Below are positions 43,301 to 51,271 of a stretch of DNA of 64,000 nucleotides, piece after piece (the stretch's first letter is position 1; every line of letters begins with the position of its first letter). Source of the DNA: Clostridia bacterium (GTDB taxonomy: Bacteria; Bacillota; Clostridia; Oscillospirales; CAG-272); NCBI GenBank assembly GCA_017456895.1, contig JAFTIN010000003.1:1-64000 (forward strand). Direction: 5' to 3'. A program made the position numbers and the translations under genes. The notes below the pieces were generated by a model, which made no database searches, was not told the DNA's origin, and worked only from the letters and a program-made list of their open reading frames with translations.

Positions 43301-43999
43301 GTGAGCGAGCAGCTCGGACAGTCTTGCGAGAATATATTTGCCAAAGCCGGTCTCCTCAACCGTGGTAAAGCTATCGGGGTCATACTCGTCGACGAGCAGA
43401 CCGATAGAGCCCACGCCCTCGAGCGAGTCGAGTGTCGACGCGTAGATCCTTCTGATTATCACCGGCAGCTCCTTCTGTTTTCTCGCCTGGGCAAGACAGT
43501 CGGTGAGAGAGTCTATCTCCGCCGGTGTCGCCACCTCGGGGCTCTTGCCCTCATATATCGACTCGAGAAGTCCGTCGAGAATATTTTCCCCAAGAAGCTG
43601 AGCCTCCGCTCCGTCCGGTACGCGGAAGGATGGACTCACTCCCACCCTCTCTGCGTTGGCTCTGAGGATATCGGCGCAGAAGGCGTCTATGGTGCTGATC
43701 TTGGCGCTGGGGAGCATATGGAGCTGCTTTTCGAGCCGCTCGTCTCCCGGGCGCTCTTTTATAGCTTTTTTTACAGCCTTGCCTATTCTTTCCTTCAATT
43801 CACCCACGGCTGCGCGGGTATAGGTTACGATAAGCATATCCTCAATATTGATAGGGTCCTTCTCATCGAGGATGGAGCATATTATTCTCTCCGTCAGAGT
43901 AGCGGTTTTTCCGGAGCCTGCCGCGGCGGAGACCAAAAGAGTTCTGTCTCTGGTATTTATCGCGTCAAGCTGACTTTTGGTCCAACTTCTTTCTGCCAT
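40361..43999 (-). CDS. addA: AddA-type ATP-dependent helicase/nuclease subunit
   Basis: This 1212-residue UvrD-like helicase-nuclease resects double-strand breaks. Walker A is AAAGSGKTATL near 25-35. Motif Ia lies in VTYTRAAVGELKERI, Walker B in VYIDEYQDVNSLQ, and motif VI-type sequence in EARVLYVILTRARERLYV. The RecB-like nuclease domain at the C-terminus has GVIDCLYVDSLGEYHLIDYKTDR near 1140. Length and order match AddA of Bacillus. The usual partner addB, normally just upstream, is absent: truB ends nine nt upstream instead. AddB may lie elsewhere. The ATG at 43999 has GAGGA upstream. Confidence 0.94.
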   Translation of the reverse strand: MAERSWTKSQLDAINTRDRTLLVSAAAGSGKTATLTERIICSILDEKDPINIEDMLIVTYTRAAVGELKERIGKAVKKAIKERPGDERLEKQLHMLPSAKISTIDAFCADILRANAERVGVSPSFRVPDGAEAQLLGENILDGLLESIYEGKSPEVATPAEIDSLTDCLAQARKQKELPVIIRRIYASTLDSLEGVGSIGLLVDEYDPDSFTTVEETGFGKYILARLSELLAHYKKVFTDILDEVEAIGDPKHAKIVEMITDAITMVDTLAAKNGYEQIREALMLCEFKRGASVSKKDNLPPITAVRNSFKEELFKMRDDFFRHTEEEWRIAYSGLHRQFDVLYRVIREFDRLFRQEKIRRGICEFTDVERYTYECLWQNGERTDVARDQAGLYRAVYIDEYQDVNSLQNKIFEAISTDTNRFMVGDIKQSIYEFRSANPRIFAGMKKSFPPLGTNGDYPYASIFMSNNFRCDEGVIDFVNDIFDRLFYYLRDSIGYVEDDRLKYSKKYDHEEPKYVYPEICLVPSIPPTDPRASLVKDASMLVPEVVAEKIKELLEDGYLDNGEKIQPRHIAIIMRNVKGKGEKYARALKKHGIPSAMAESERFFINADVLLVLCLLNSIDNPHKDVYLAGLMCSPIYGFKIGDIALIRKLYEADTLYDSLVKCAEGEDGGRVKKFLDKLAYYRLLSEGVPTDKLLMRLYHETGLLALCSSKKESKDNLMLLYEHSRRFESGSFKGLYNFISYINQLTGRESDFDKREAPGECDAVRIITAHGSKGLEYPIVFFAGGTASFNQSHDNMEPPRFEYEEGFGMGMFLRTDSGLALVRNSTKNVIKHYRHRKKIEEEARVLYVILTRARERLYVVGQAKSKLDDFEAEIAARREYMSEYSVYGVSSLLKMILEMKEFKTLTPTEFLREPPFIYTDEAYDMTVEELEDEVTVTSEDKLEKEGLTITEDANDGTLAGELKRRFEYEYPRAHLTRLPGKLSVSKLYPAILDGSDEHSVVIDTEEEDETEKRGYLPRFRNPDSVNLSAERGIATHMLLQFCDLERIYKNGARAELAALKGKGFLSEKDASLVRIKEAEGFAKSRLLEDMLSADKLYREFRFNVKLSASDFTEDEEQKKLLKDESILVQGVIDCLYVDSLGEYHLIDYKTDRLTPEERENKALAQEKLKKAHSLQLSYYAKAVELMFGKYPKTIEVYSLPLGDTVDVSR

Positions 44000-44008
44000 A
44001 CGTCCTCC

Positions 44009-44917
44009 TCACTGTCTGAACTGTCTGATAGGCTTTATTGCAAGGCCGCTATCAAATTCACGCACCTCGCCTACCGCAAAAAAGCCCTCGGAGTCCGCAA
44101 TATTTACCACGTCCCCCACCTTAAAGCTCTTTTTTATCTTGTTAAGGTATATCTCTTGACCCGAGTGAGCAAGGCGAGCAAAGAAGTCGGGGAGCGTCAC
44201 CGTCTCGTATTTTTCAAAGATACGCTCTATGGGATATACAGCGGCGCGCCTTTCCTCATCGGTCATATTTTCATACTCCGAGAGCGTCCTTGCCTCGTCG
44301 ATGGAGTAGCCGGAGGCGGTGAGTCTTTTGAGCGTTTTCATCACTCCGCCGACACCGAGCGAGGCGCCTATATCTGCGCACAGAGTTCTGATATAGGTAC
44401 CCTTTGAGCATGTGACGTCAAGGTAGTATTCCCTGTCGTTTATTCTCTCTGCCTTTATGGCGTGGACGGTTATTTCCCTCGGCTCGCGCTCCACGGTCTG
44501 TCCCTGTCTTGCAAGGTCGCACAGCTTCTTTCCGCCAACCTTGAGAGCCGAGTACATAGGGGGAGTCTGCATGATTTTGCCCACAAACTTTTTTATAGCG
44601 CCGAGAACATCTTCCTCGCTGAGCTCCACCTCGTTCTCGGTAAGCACCGTTCCCGTCACGTCCTCCGTGTCGGTCGTCACGCCGAGGAGCAGAGTCGCGC
44701 CGTAGTGCTTGTCGCCGGTGAGCATAAATTCGCTCGCCTTGACGCCCCTGCCTATAAGCACGGGGAGTACACCGGTAGCCATAGGGTCAAGGGTGCCCGT
44801 GTGTCCCGCCTTGGAAACACCGAATATTCTCTTTACGCGGTTGACAACGCCCTGAGAGGTGATACCCTCCTCCTTATTAACTATGACGAGGCCGCAAAGC
44901 TCACCTGACTTTTCCAT
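44009..44917 (-). CDS. truB: tRNA pseudouridine-55 synthase
   Basis: This 302-residue enzyme makes pseudouridine 55 in the T-loop of tRNAs. The catalytic motif GHTGTLDPMATGVLPV contains the active aspartate. KHYGATLLLGVTTDTEDVTG and CSKGTYIRTLCADIG are other family blocks, and a short PUA-like C-terminus follows. The start at 44917 has AAGGAG eight nt upstream; the frame is open for 20 more codons, but these overlap the promoter. In many Firmicutes truB sits in the nusA-infB-rbfA cluster; here it is paired with addA (9-nt gap). Confidence 0.95.
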   Translation of the reverse strand: MEKSGELCGLVIVNKEEGITSQGVVNRVKRIFGVSKAGHTGTLDPMATGVLPVLIGRGVKASEFMLTGDKHYGATLLLGVTTDTEDVTGTVLTENEVELSEEDVLGAIKKFVGKIMQTPPMYSALKVGGKKLCDLARQGQTVEREPREITVHAIKAERINDREYYLDVTCSKGTYIRTLCADIGASLGVGGVMKTLKRLTASGYSIDEARTLSEYENMTDEERRAAVYPIERIFEKYETVTLPDFFARLAHSGQEIYLNKIKKSFKVGDVVNIADSEGFFAVGEVREFDSGLAIKPIRQFRQ

Positions 44918-44948
44918 ATCGCGACTCCTTTCTGTGTTCTTATCAAAT

Positions 44949-44977
44949 ATTTTAACATATATTATCCGAAATTTCAA
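44949..44977 (-). promoter_or_regulatory. SigA promoter of truB-addA
   Basis: TTGAAA (44977-44972) and TAAAAT (44954-44949) are spaced by 17 bp, 31 nt before the truB start. Confidence 0.8.
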
Positions 44978-45150
44978 CCGATTTTTCCGTCTCTTATAAG
45001 ACTTGGCCGAATATATTCGTCTCTTCCGTGATTTATGCAGTCAAAATATCGCAGAATACGTGTGCTTTAGCAAATAAACAAGGTTTTTTTATGCTTTTCC
45101 CTCTCGAGCGACACGCATCTTTCTTTTCTCTCACCTTGCGACAGTCCTTG

Positions 45151-45185
45151 CTCGACAAAATAATGCGGCGGCCCCGCGTTAAAAT
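45151..45185 (+). promoter_or_regulatory. Candidate Spo0A box and -10 of spoIIE
   Basis: CTCGACAAAA (45151-45160) is the reverse complement of TTTTGTCGAG, nine of ten bases of the Spo0A box. A TGTCG-containing partial match lies near 45138-45143, and TAAAAT lies at 45180-45185. Spo0A-activated SigA control of spoIIE is known in Bacillus. The rest of the 325-bp gap (44918-45242) holds the truB promoter and no gene. Confidence 0.45.
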
Positions 45186-45242
45186 AGATACGAAGGAAGC
45201 AGTGCGCAAAAATGCGCCTCACCTTACGAAAGGAGATTATTT

Positions 45243-47669
45243 ATGGATAAAGCAAGCCGTGAAGAGGCTAAGGAAAAAAGAAAAAGAGGTGCAGGGGTTG
45301 TCAGATCCATCAAGCACTCGATAGAGGAAGCGAGGATGAAAAGAGAGGCTCCGCTGCTTGACGTGATGACATTCTTCGTCGCCTTCATATTCTCAAGATG
45401 TCACGTTATTTTCGGCTCACACCCGCTGGCTCTGGCATTTGTAGCCGTTCTGCCGACAAGGGTGTGGATAGCAGTGCTCGGCGCGGTATCGGGCGCTCTG
45501 ACTCTCGGTAAATCCGGCATAGTCTACTCTATGATCTCGGTCATAGTCGTGTTTTTAAGAATTATCGTGTCTGGCACGGATAAGGACGAGGACGGTGAGA
45601 GGATATATATGAGGTGGTTCTCCGAGGGGCTTTTGCTTAAGATGTCGGCCTCCCTGATCGGCGGATTTATCGCGGCCATCTACGAGGTGCTCCTCTCCGG
45701 CTTTACACCCACCACAGTCCTCTTTGGTCTGTCTATGGTGATCCTGCCTCCCTTCATCACCTTCGGTCTGTCCGGACTCTTTGACGCCGATGTCTCATTT
45801 TTAAAAATATTTGACAACGCTACTAATGTGTTTTCAAGCAAAGGAAAGAGCGAAAAAGAAAAGTTTAATTTACTTTTCTTCCGTTTATCCTCTTTACTTC
45901 TAATCTTCCTTATATCTATATCATTCAGAGAATATGAGCTCGTAGGCATCAGTCTTGCATACATATTCTCGGGGGCTGTCACTCTCATCGTGGCAAAAAG
46001 ATTTGGCGCCCTTTCGGGATGCATAGTCGGTTTTGTCTCCTCATTTGGACTCTCGAGCGCATACTCGGTATCCTTTGCCCTTGCGGGTATTGCGGCAGGC
46101 GGTCTCTTTTCCCTCGGACTCCCTTACGGAGTGATCGGCGGCGGAGTTCTGCTCGGATCATGGGCGGCGTATGCCGGCTCGCTTGAGGGACTGCTCACCA
46201 TACTGCCCGAATACGCCATAGCCTCGCTCACCGTTTCTCCAATACTAAAGCGTATCTCTGTCGAGAAGACCGAGGGCGAGTGTGAGGAGGTAGAGAAGAG
46301 CGCCATGGATATGGTCGGTACAGTCGCTCTCTCTTACCGTAACAGATATAAAGGGGCGCTATCCTCCCTCGAAATGTCCCTCTCGGCAATGTCCTCGTCG
46401 ATCAAGGCGTATAACGAGAGCTCGGCTCACCCGACGAGGGAGGAGCTCTCCGACCTCATCCTCGAGTGCGCGGACAAGTACTGCAGAGCTTGTGAAGGGC
46501 GCGGCGCCTGTATGACGAAGGGCGACCGCAAATTTATAGACAACACACACGAGCTCGCCGACCTCCTCTATAAAAACGGAAAAATAACCGAGGAGGACCT
46601 CGGCGCCTATCCCGAATACTGCCGTCTTTCCCCCAATATAGCCGAGGCTATCAACCGCGGAGCGGCTATACTCGCAGAGGAGAAGTTCCGCGAGATGAAA
46701 AAGGATACCTCGTCCGAGGACTTCGGACTGATTGCCAAGCTGATAAACGAAGCAAGACTCGAGGACGAAAAGGAAAAATCGATCAACGAGCCCCTATCGG
46801 AAAGACTCGCAGAGGTCATGCTCGACGCCGGAATGCCGGACGGAGTGATCAGAGCGTTTGGAGAAAGGCGCCCCTACTTTATACTCGCTGCCGAGGACGA
46901 AACGGGAAGCAAGATCACAGCGCCCGAATTAAAGAAAAACATTGAGTCGATAAGCGGGGTGAGACTCGGCACACCCGAGTTCTACCGCAGGGGAAAGATG
47001 GCTCTCATGGAGTGCCCGAGCGAGAAGTCCTACGCAGCAGAGTGCGCGGTAGCCTCTATTGCCGGAGAAAGAGACGAGGTCTCAGGCGATAGCGCAACCG
47101 CCTTTGAGAGTGAATGCGGCTTCTTCTACTCCCTGCTCTCTGACGGAATGGGCTCGGGAAAGGAGGCAAAAGAGGTCTCGTCATTGGTCACCGACTTTAT
47201 GACTCGCGCCCTTGAGTTTAACCCGGAGGGACAGACCGTGCTCAAAATACTCAACCACACCGTGCGTCATAAACACCGTGAGTGCTCTGCCACGGTAGAC
47301 CTGTTCTCTGTCGACCTGTACAGGGGTGACGCAGAGTTCTTAAAGAGCGGCGCGGCCGCCTCCTACGTTAAGCGCGGCTCGTCGATCTTCAGAATAAAGT
47401 CAAAGACCGCCCCCCTCGGCCTTATGAAAAACGTGGACGCCGAGAAGATAAAGATAGACCTTGAGGGTGATGACTACATAATCATGCTCTCCGACGGAAT
47501 AGGCGGTGCAGCAGAGGATACCCCTTGGCTGCTCGACCTTTTATCCAAGCCTCCGAAGAGAAACCTCAAGGAATATGCAGACTCTATACTCGCTGCAGCT
47601 CTCAAAAATCTGCCGCACAATGACGATATGACGGTCGCAGTCACAAGAGTTATAAAAACAAAGGACTGA
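45243..47669 (+). CDS. spoIIE: Stage II sporulation protein E (PP2C phosphatase)
   Basis: This 808-residue membrane phosphatase dephosphorylates SpoIIAA and so activates SigF in the forespore. About ten N-terminal membrane helices span roughly 40-335. A central cytoplasmic region holds a cysteine-rich patch, CADKYCRACEGRGAC, near 415. A C-terminal PP2C domain (about 590-805) carries YSLLSDGMGSGKEAKEVS and DYIIMLSDGIGGAAED, whose aspartates bind the metal pair, and ends in HNDDMTVAVTRV. Length and order match SpoIIE. AAAGGAG lies seven nt upstream. It is a single-gene unit with a possible Spo0A box. Confidence 0.95.
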   Translation: MDKASREEAKEKRKRGAGVVRSIKHSIEEARMKREAPLLDVMTFFVAFIFSRCHVIFGSHPLALAFVAVLPTRVWIAVLGAVSGALTLGKSGIVYSMISVIVVFLRIIVSGTDKDEDGERIYMRWFSEGLLLKMSASLIGGFIAAIYEVLLSGFTPTTVLFGLSMVILPPFITFGLSGLFDADVSFLKIFDNATNVFSSKGKSEKEKFNLLFFRLSSLLLIFLISISFREYELVGISLAYIFSGAVTLIVAKRFGALSGCIVGFVSSFGLSSAYSVSFALAGIAAGGLFSLGLPYGVIGGGVLLGSWAAYAGSLEGLLTILPEYAIASLTVSPILKRISVEKTEGECEEVEKSAMDMVGTVALSYRNRYKGALSSLEMSLSAMSSSIKAYNESSAHPTREELSDLILECADKYCRACEGRGACMTKGDRKFIDNTHELADLLYKNGKITEEDLGAYPEYCRLSPNIAEAINRGAAILAEEKFREMKKDTSSEDFGLIAKLINEARLEDEKEKSINEPLSERLAEVMLDAGMPDGVIRAFGERRPYFILAAEDETGSKITAPELKKNIESISGVRLGTPEFYRRGKMALMECPSEKSYAAECAVASIAGERDEVSGDSATAFESECGFFYSLLSDGMGSGKEAKEVSSLVTDFMTRALEFNPEGQTVLKILNHTVRHKHRECSATVDLFSVDLYRGDAEFLKSGAAASYVKRGSSIFRIKSKTAPLGLMKNVDAEKIKIDLEGDDYIIMLSDGIGGAAEDTPWLLDLLSKPPKRNLKEYADSILAAALKNLPHNDDMTVAVTRVIKTKD

Positions 47670-47722
47670 TCACAAATAAGAAGAGGGTTATTTTTGCTTA
47701 ACCCCCGATTATGACAACTAAA

Positions 47723-47765
47723 ATAGGCAATACAACCGTTTAGGAAGTATTGCCTATATTTTTTA
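47723..47765. terminator. Terminator after spoIIE, shared with the protease gene
   Basis: A 10-bp ATAGGCAATA/TATTGCCTAT stem is followed by six T on plus and overlaps the stop of the convergent protease gene; the minus side is less T-rich. A smaller GGGTTA/TAACCC hairpin lies at 47688-47706. Confidence 0.8.
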
Positions 47766-49049
47766 CTTTATAAGAGTGAGTGACTTCTCCGTGATCTCGA
47801 TATTAAGATCAAGAGTCTCGTTTCCTCTCGTTACCCTGATCGAGACTACTGATCCGACCCTTGCCGAGAGCATAGAGTCCGTCACAATATACATTTTGTC
47901 AACCTCATACGTCACACCGTCAACAGTTATGGAATTGATAATATCCCCCTCAAGAAGAACACCCTCGGCGAGTCCGCCCTTCTCGGTAGAGATGACGCTG
48001 ATCTGCTCGCGCTTATGCACCTTGCCGGTCTCTTCATCATAAACCGTGTACAGCTTGCTAGGGCTGACCACTATACCGAGATAGCATCTGTATACGTTCT
48101 CGAGGTTAGTTCCGTCGCAGTAGTAGAGGATATTCTCCGCTACGCTCTTAACAAAGTTCGACGGGATGGCGTAGCCCATATTATCGGTGTTATTCAGCTT
48201 GGCGTTGACTATACCGATCAACTTCCCCTCGCTGTTAAAGAGTCCTCCGCCGGAGTTTCCGCTATTTACCGCGGTATCGGTTCTCATTACTCTTATCTGT
48301 ATCTCCGTCGCTCCGTCCGCGCCCTCCATGCGGATGTACTCGCTCTCAACGTTTATATATCCGAGAGTTGCCGAGATCCCGAGAGCCGCCGGATTACCTA
48401 CCGCTATTGCTCTGTCAAGCACAGCCACCTCATCCGAGTCCGCAAGATCCGCTTCTGTCGCGTTACTCTCGGCAAGAATACGGCTGCCGTCAACCTTAAG
48501 CAGAGCGAGGTCGTAATTCATCGACCCTCCGACGTAAGTCGCGGGGATGGCGTAGTCCGCGCTCTCCTGGCCGTATAGATACACCGTTATGTTGTCGCTG
48601 ATACCGTTTTCCGTATCCGACTGATTGTAGTATACCACATGATAGTTTGTTAGAATGTAGGCGTCGCCGTTATTCTTATCCAGCTTATAGATAACGCCCG
48701 ATCCGGCAGAGGTCTTCTCGCGGCCGGTGGAGGCTCCGGGCTGATATGACATCCCGTACGACACGGTTCTGAAAACGCATCTTATACTCACGGAGCAAAG
48801 CAGAGCCTTGGCGGCCGCAACGTTGTCGTTCTCCACTCCGTTTATCGTAATATCGTAATTATCTCCGCCCTCAACCGTGACGTTGTCTCCCATATTGTTG
48901 TTTATCATATTCTGCACCTCATCCTTAGTGAGGTACTCGTCGTTATCTTTAAGACCGAGACCGATCAGATTGCAGGATGACATACAGAGAGACGATATCA
49001 ATAAAATTATCATAAGAAGGACGAGTGAGCGCCCTGTTCTTCTACTCAT
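47763..49049 (-). CDS. HtrA/DegP-like trypsin-type lipoprotein protease
   Basis: This 428-residue S1C serine protease has a PDZ domain. The signal peptide ends in the lipobox SSC (Cys near 26), so it is membrane-anchored outside the cell. Catalytic residues are His in ILTNYHVV, Asp in MNYDLALLKV and Ser in NSGNSGGGLFN. The PDZ domain covers about 330-420 (CYLGIVVSPSKL, GLAEGVLLEGDIINSITV). It probably degrades or refolds damaged exported proteins. GGAG lies five nt before the ATG. The leader contains a GTCCGT/ACGGAC hairpin (49064-49081). Its TATAAT near 49113 has no good -35. Confidence 0.9.
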   Translation of the reverse strand: MSRRTGRSLVLLMIILLISSLCMSSCNLIGLGLKDNDEYLTKDEVQNMINNNMGDNVTVEGGDNYDITINGVENDNVAAAKALLCSVSIRCVFRTVSYGMSYQPGASTGREKTSAGSGVIYKLDKNNGDAYILTNYHVVYYNQSDTENGISDNITVYLYGQESADYAIPATYVGGSMNYDLALLKVDGSRILAESNATEADLADSDEVAVLDRAIAVGNPAALGISATLGYINVESEYIRMEGADGATEIQIRVMRTDTAVNSGNSGGGLFNSEGKLIGIVNAKLNNTDNMGYAIPSNFVKSVAENILYYCDGTNLENVYRCYLGIVVSPSKLYTVYDEETGKVHKREQISVISTEKGGLAEGVLLEGDIINSITVDGVTYEVDKMYIVTDSMLSARVGSVVSIRVTRGNETLDLNIEITEKSLTLIK

Positions 49050-49169
49050 AAATGCTCCGATCCGTCCGTGAAAATACGGACATTTATTTTTATCTTACGT
49101 ACCTATTATATATCAACTTTATTACGATACTGTTACCAAAAAAAGAAATTAAAATAAAATTTTCCAAAG

Positions 49170-49206
49170 AAAAAAGCAAGCACTATCCTTGTCCGTAGCG
49201 CTTGCT
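49170..49206 (-). terminator. Intrinsic terminator of the THUMP methyltransferase gene
   Basis: AGCAAGC/GCTTGCT stem, extended inward by CTA/TAG, with a T6 tract on minus, immediately after the stop. Confidence 0.85.
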
Positions 49207-49213
49207 CTTCCTT

Positions 49214-50332
49214 TTATTTATTCTTGAAGAACTGATATAAGTAGCAGGGGATCATACCGTTATACAGCTTCTTGACCTTATCGGCCTTCTTGCCGTAGAG
49301 TCTCTCAAATCCTTCGTGCGAGGTGATAACGTAGATCTGCCAGGGAGCTAAGGAGCGGAAGTGAGTGCCGATATCGCGGTATAGCCTCTCGACCTCCTCC
49401 ACAGTGCCTATCCTCTCGCCGTAGGGCGGATTTGTAACCACGGTCCCGCGCCTTCCGGGAGCCGAGATACGTCTTGCATCCTGGCGGAAAACCTTAATAG
49501 AATTTAACACGCCTGCCCTGTAAGCGTTATCCTTGGTCAATTTTACACACTCCTCGTCGATGTCCGAGGCGTATACCTCAAAGCTCGACTGCACGATACC
49601 TTCAAGCGCCTCTTCCTTGGCATTTTTCCAAAGAACGTGAGATACGTACGGGAATTTTTCAGCCGCAAAATTACGGCGCATACCGGGGGCTATATTTCTC
49701 ATCTGCATAGCCGCCTCGATAGCTATTGTACCGCTGCCGCACATAGGGTCCCAGAGGAGCACGTCCTCTCTGGGGCGCGAGGTGGCCACGATCGCCGCGG
49801 CGAGCGTTTCACGGATAGGAGCCGCGTTTGCCTCACGGCGGTAGCCTCTCTTGTGCAGGGGCTCTCCCGAGGTATCTATCATAAGCGTCGCCTCGTCGTT
49901 GAGTATAAAGAACTCGACCTGGTATTTTACCCCCTCCTCGGGAAAGACGGATATACCGTACACCTCCGACATGCTCCTGACTATAGCCTTCTTGATAATA
50001 GCCTGACAGTCGGGTATGGAGAAGAGCTGTGACTTGATCGAGTGGCCCTTGACGGGGAAGGCGTCGTTTCTGCCTATAAACTCCGACCAGGGGAGGGCGC
50101 GCGTTCCCTCAAATAGCTCCTCAAAGCTGGCCGCCTTAAAGGAGCCGAGCTTAATATACACCCTCTCCGCATAACGGAGAAAGACGTTGGACAGAGCCAC
50201 CGCCTCCTCATCTCCGATGAAGGTAACTCTGCCGTTTATAGTCGAGACACGCTCGTAGCCGAGCCTCTCGATCTCCTCGCCGAGCAGGTGCTCAAGGCCG
50301 AAAAGACAGGTCGCAACAAGTTGTATTCTCAT
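49214..50332 (-). CDS. THUMP-domain 23S rRNA (guanine-N2) methyltransferase, RlmL-like
   Basis: This 372-residue SAM-dependent methyltransferase has an N-terminal ferredoxin-like plus THUMP part (1-160). LHKRGYRREANAAPIRETLAAA then introduces the Rossmann methyltransferase. The SAM site lies in LLWDPMCGSGTIAIEAA, and the catalytic motif is TNPPYGERIG. This is the layout of the RlmL/YpsC family, which modifies guanine in 23S rRNA. The exact position modified cannot be proven from sequence. It is 11 nt downstream of the glycerophosphodiesterase gene. The ribosome site is weak, so coupling is likely. Confidence 0.9.
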   Translation of the reverse strand: MRIQLVATCLFGLEHLLGEEIERLGYERVSTINGRVTFIGDEEAVALSNVFLRYAERVYIKLGSFKAASFEELFEGTRALPWSEFIGRNDAFPVKGHSIKSQLFSIPDCQAIIKKAIVRSMSEVYGISVFPEEGVKYQVEFFILNDEATLMIDTSGEPLHKRGYRREANAAPIRETLAAAIVATSRPREDVLLWDPMCGSGTIAIEAAMQMRNIAPGMRRNFAAEKFPYVSHVLWKNAKEEALEGIVQSSFEVYASDIDEECVKLTKDNAYRAGVLNSIKVFRQDARRISAPGRRGTVVTNPPYGERIGTVEEVERLYRDIGTHFRSLAPWQIYVITSHEGFERLYGKKADKVKKLYNGMIPCYLYQFFKNK

Positions 50333-50343
50333 ATCGGATCAAT

Positions 50344-51177
50344 TTATTCCTCGGGAATATATCCCTCAAAGATGACAGCGTCAAAGCCGTGGCTGATAGC
50401 AGCCTTTTCCTCATCCTGTGACTTGATAGTCCAGGCGACAAGAGCGGTGCCGAAGCTGCGGCGGACGAATCTCAAGCCCTTGACCTTATAGCCGTTCTTT
50501 TCGTATGCGATAAAGTCGGGGCGCACCATAAAGTTGAGCATGAGATGCTGGAGCAGAGTGTAAAGGATCTTGCCCTTATGCTTCTCCTCCTTGAGATACT
50601 CTGCGGCGAGAATACCGCGCAGAATGTCGGGGCGCAGTTTTCTGATTATTTTAAGAGCTATGGGGTTGAAGGACTCGACCACGTAGTCACCCTTGTACCC
50701 CTCAAGAACCTCGACAAGCTTCTCGGAAATTCCCTTCTCCTCTCCATGCATCTTGACCTCGATGATGAGAGGAACAGCGCCGTCGATAAGGTCGAGAACC
50801 CGGCGGAAGGTGGGAACGCCGTCGGCAGTACCGGAGAGGCTCATTTTGGAGAGCTCCTCGGCGGTATAATCTATTACTTTTCCGTCAATACCCACTACAC
50901 GTGTTAAGTTATCGTCGTGAAACACCACGAGCTCCCCATCCTTGGAAAGACGAACGTCGAGCTCGATTCCGTAGCCCTTTTCCTTAGCGGCGGCAAAGGC
51001 AGACATGGAGTTTTCCGCCTTGGTATCATCGTGCAGTCCGCGGTGAGCATATCTGTAGGACTTAAACTTCTCCATCTCGGGACGCTTTTTGCCCGGATAG
51101 ATCATATACAGCATTAAAAGCAGCGCCACAAGAACCAATGCCAATAACACTATCAGTACGATAAAAATAGGGTGCAT
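50344..51177 (-). CDS. Membrane-anchored glycerophosphodiester phosphodiesterase
   Basis: This 277-residue enzyme splits glycerophosphodiesters into glycerol-3-phosphate and an alcohol. One N-terminal membrane helix (about 3-28) precedes the catalytic barrel. Key blocks are RYAHRGLHDDTKAENSMSAF, with the first catalytic His, then YGIELDVRLSKDGELVVFHDDNL, with metal-binding Glu/Asp and the second His, and VPLIIEVKMH. The end WTIKSQDEEKAAISHGFDAVIF is also typical. GAGGAAATAT precedes the ATG. It forms a two-gene unit with the rRNA methyltransferase; the link looks accidental. It may act in lipid or teichoic acid turnover. Confidence 0.92.
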   Translation of the reverse strand: MHPIFIVLIVLLALVLVALLLMLYMIYPGKKRPEMEKFKSYRYAHRGLHDDTKAENSMSAFAAAKEKGYGIELDVRLSKDGELVVFHDDNLTRVVGIDGKVIDYTAEELSKMSLSGTADGVPTFRRVLDLIDGAVPLIIEVKMHGEEKGISEKLVEVLEGYKGDYVVESFNPIALKIIRKLRPDILRGILAAEYLKEEKHKGKILYTLLQHLMLNFMVRPDFIAYEKNGYKVKGLRFVRRSFGTALVAWTIKSQDEEKAAISHGFDAVIFEGYIPEE

Positions 51178-51202
51178 ATATTTCCTCTTTTATAAGTCAT
51201 TC

Positions 51203-51234
51203 AAAGCGAACGGCGTTTTCTCGCCGTTCGCTTT
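51203..51234 (-). terminator. Hairpin after the MFS transporter gene
   Basis: A perfect 13-bp AAAGCGAACGGCG/CGCCGTTCGCTTT stem with a six-base loop. The minus-strand T-tract is short. Confidence 0.75.
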
Positions 51235-51271
51235 ATTGATGTTAAATTTTAGCCGTTAATTTCACACGGTA

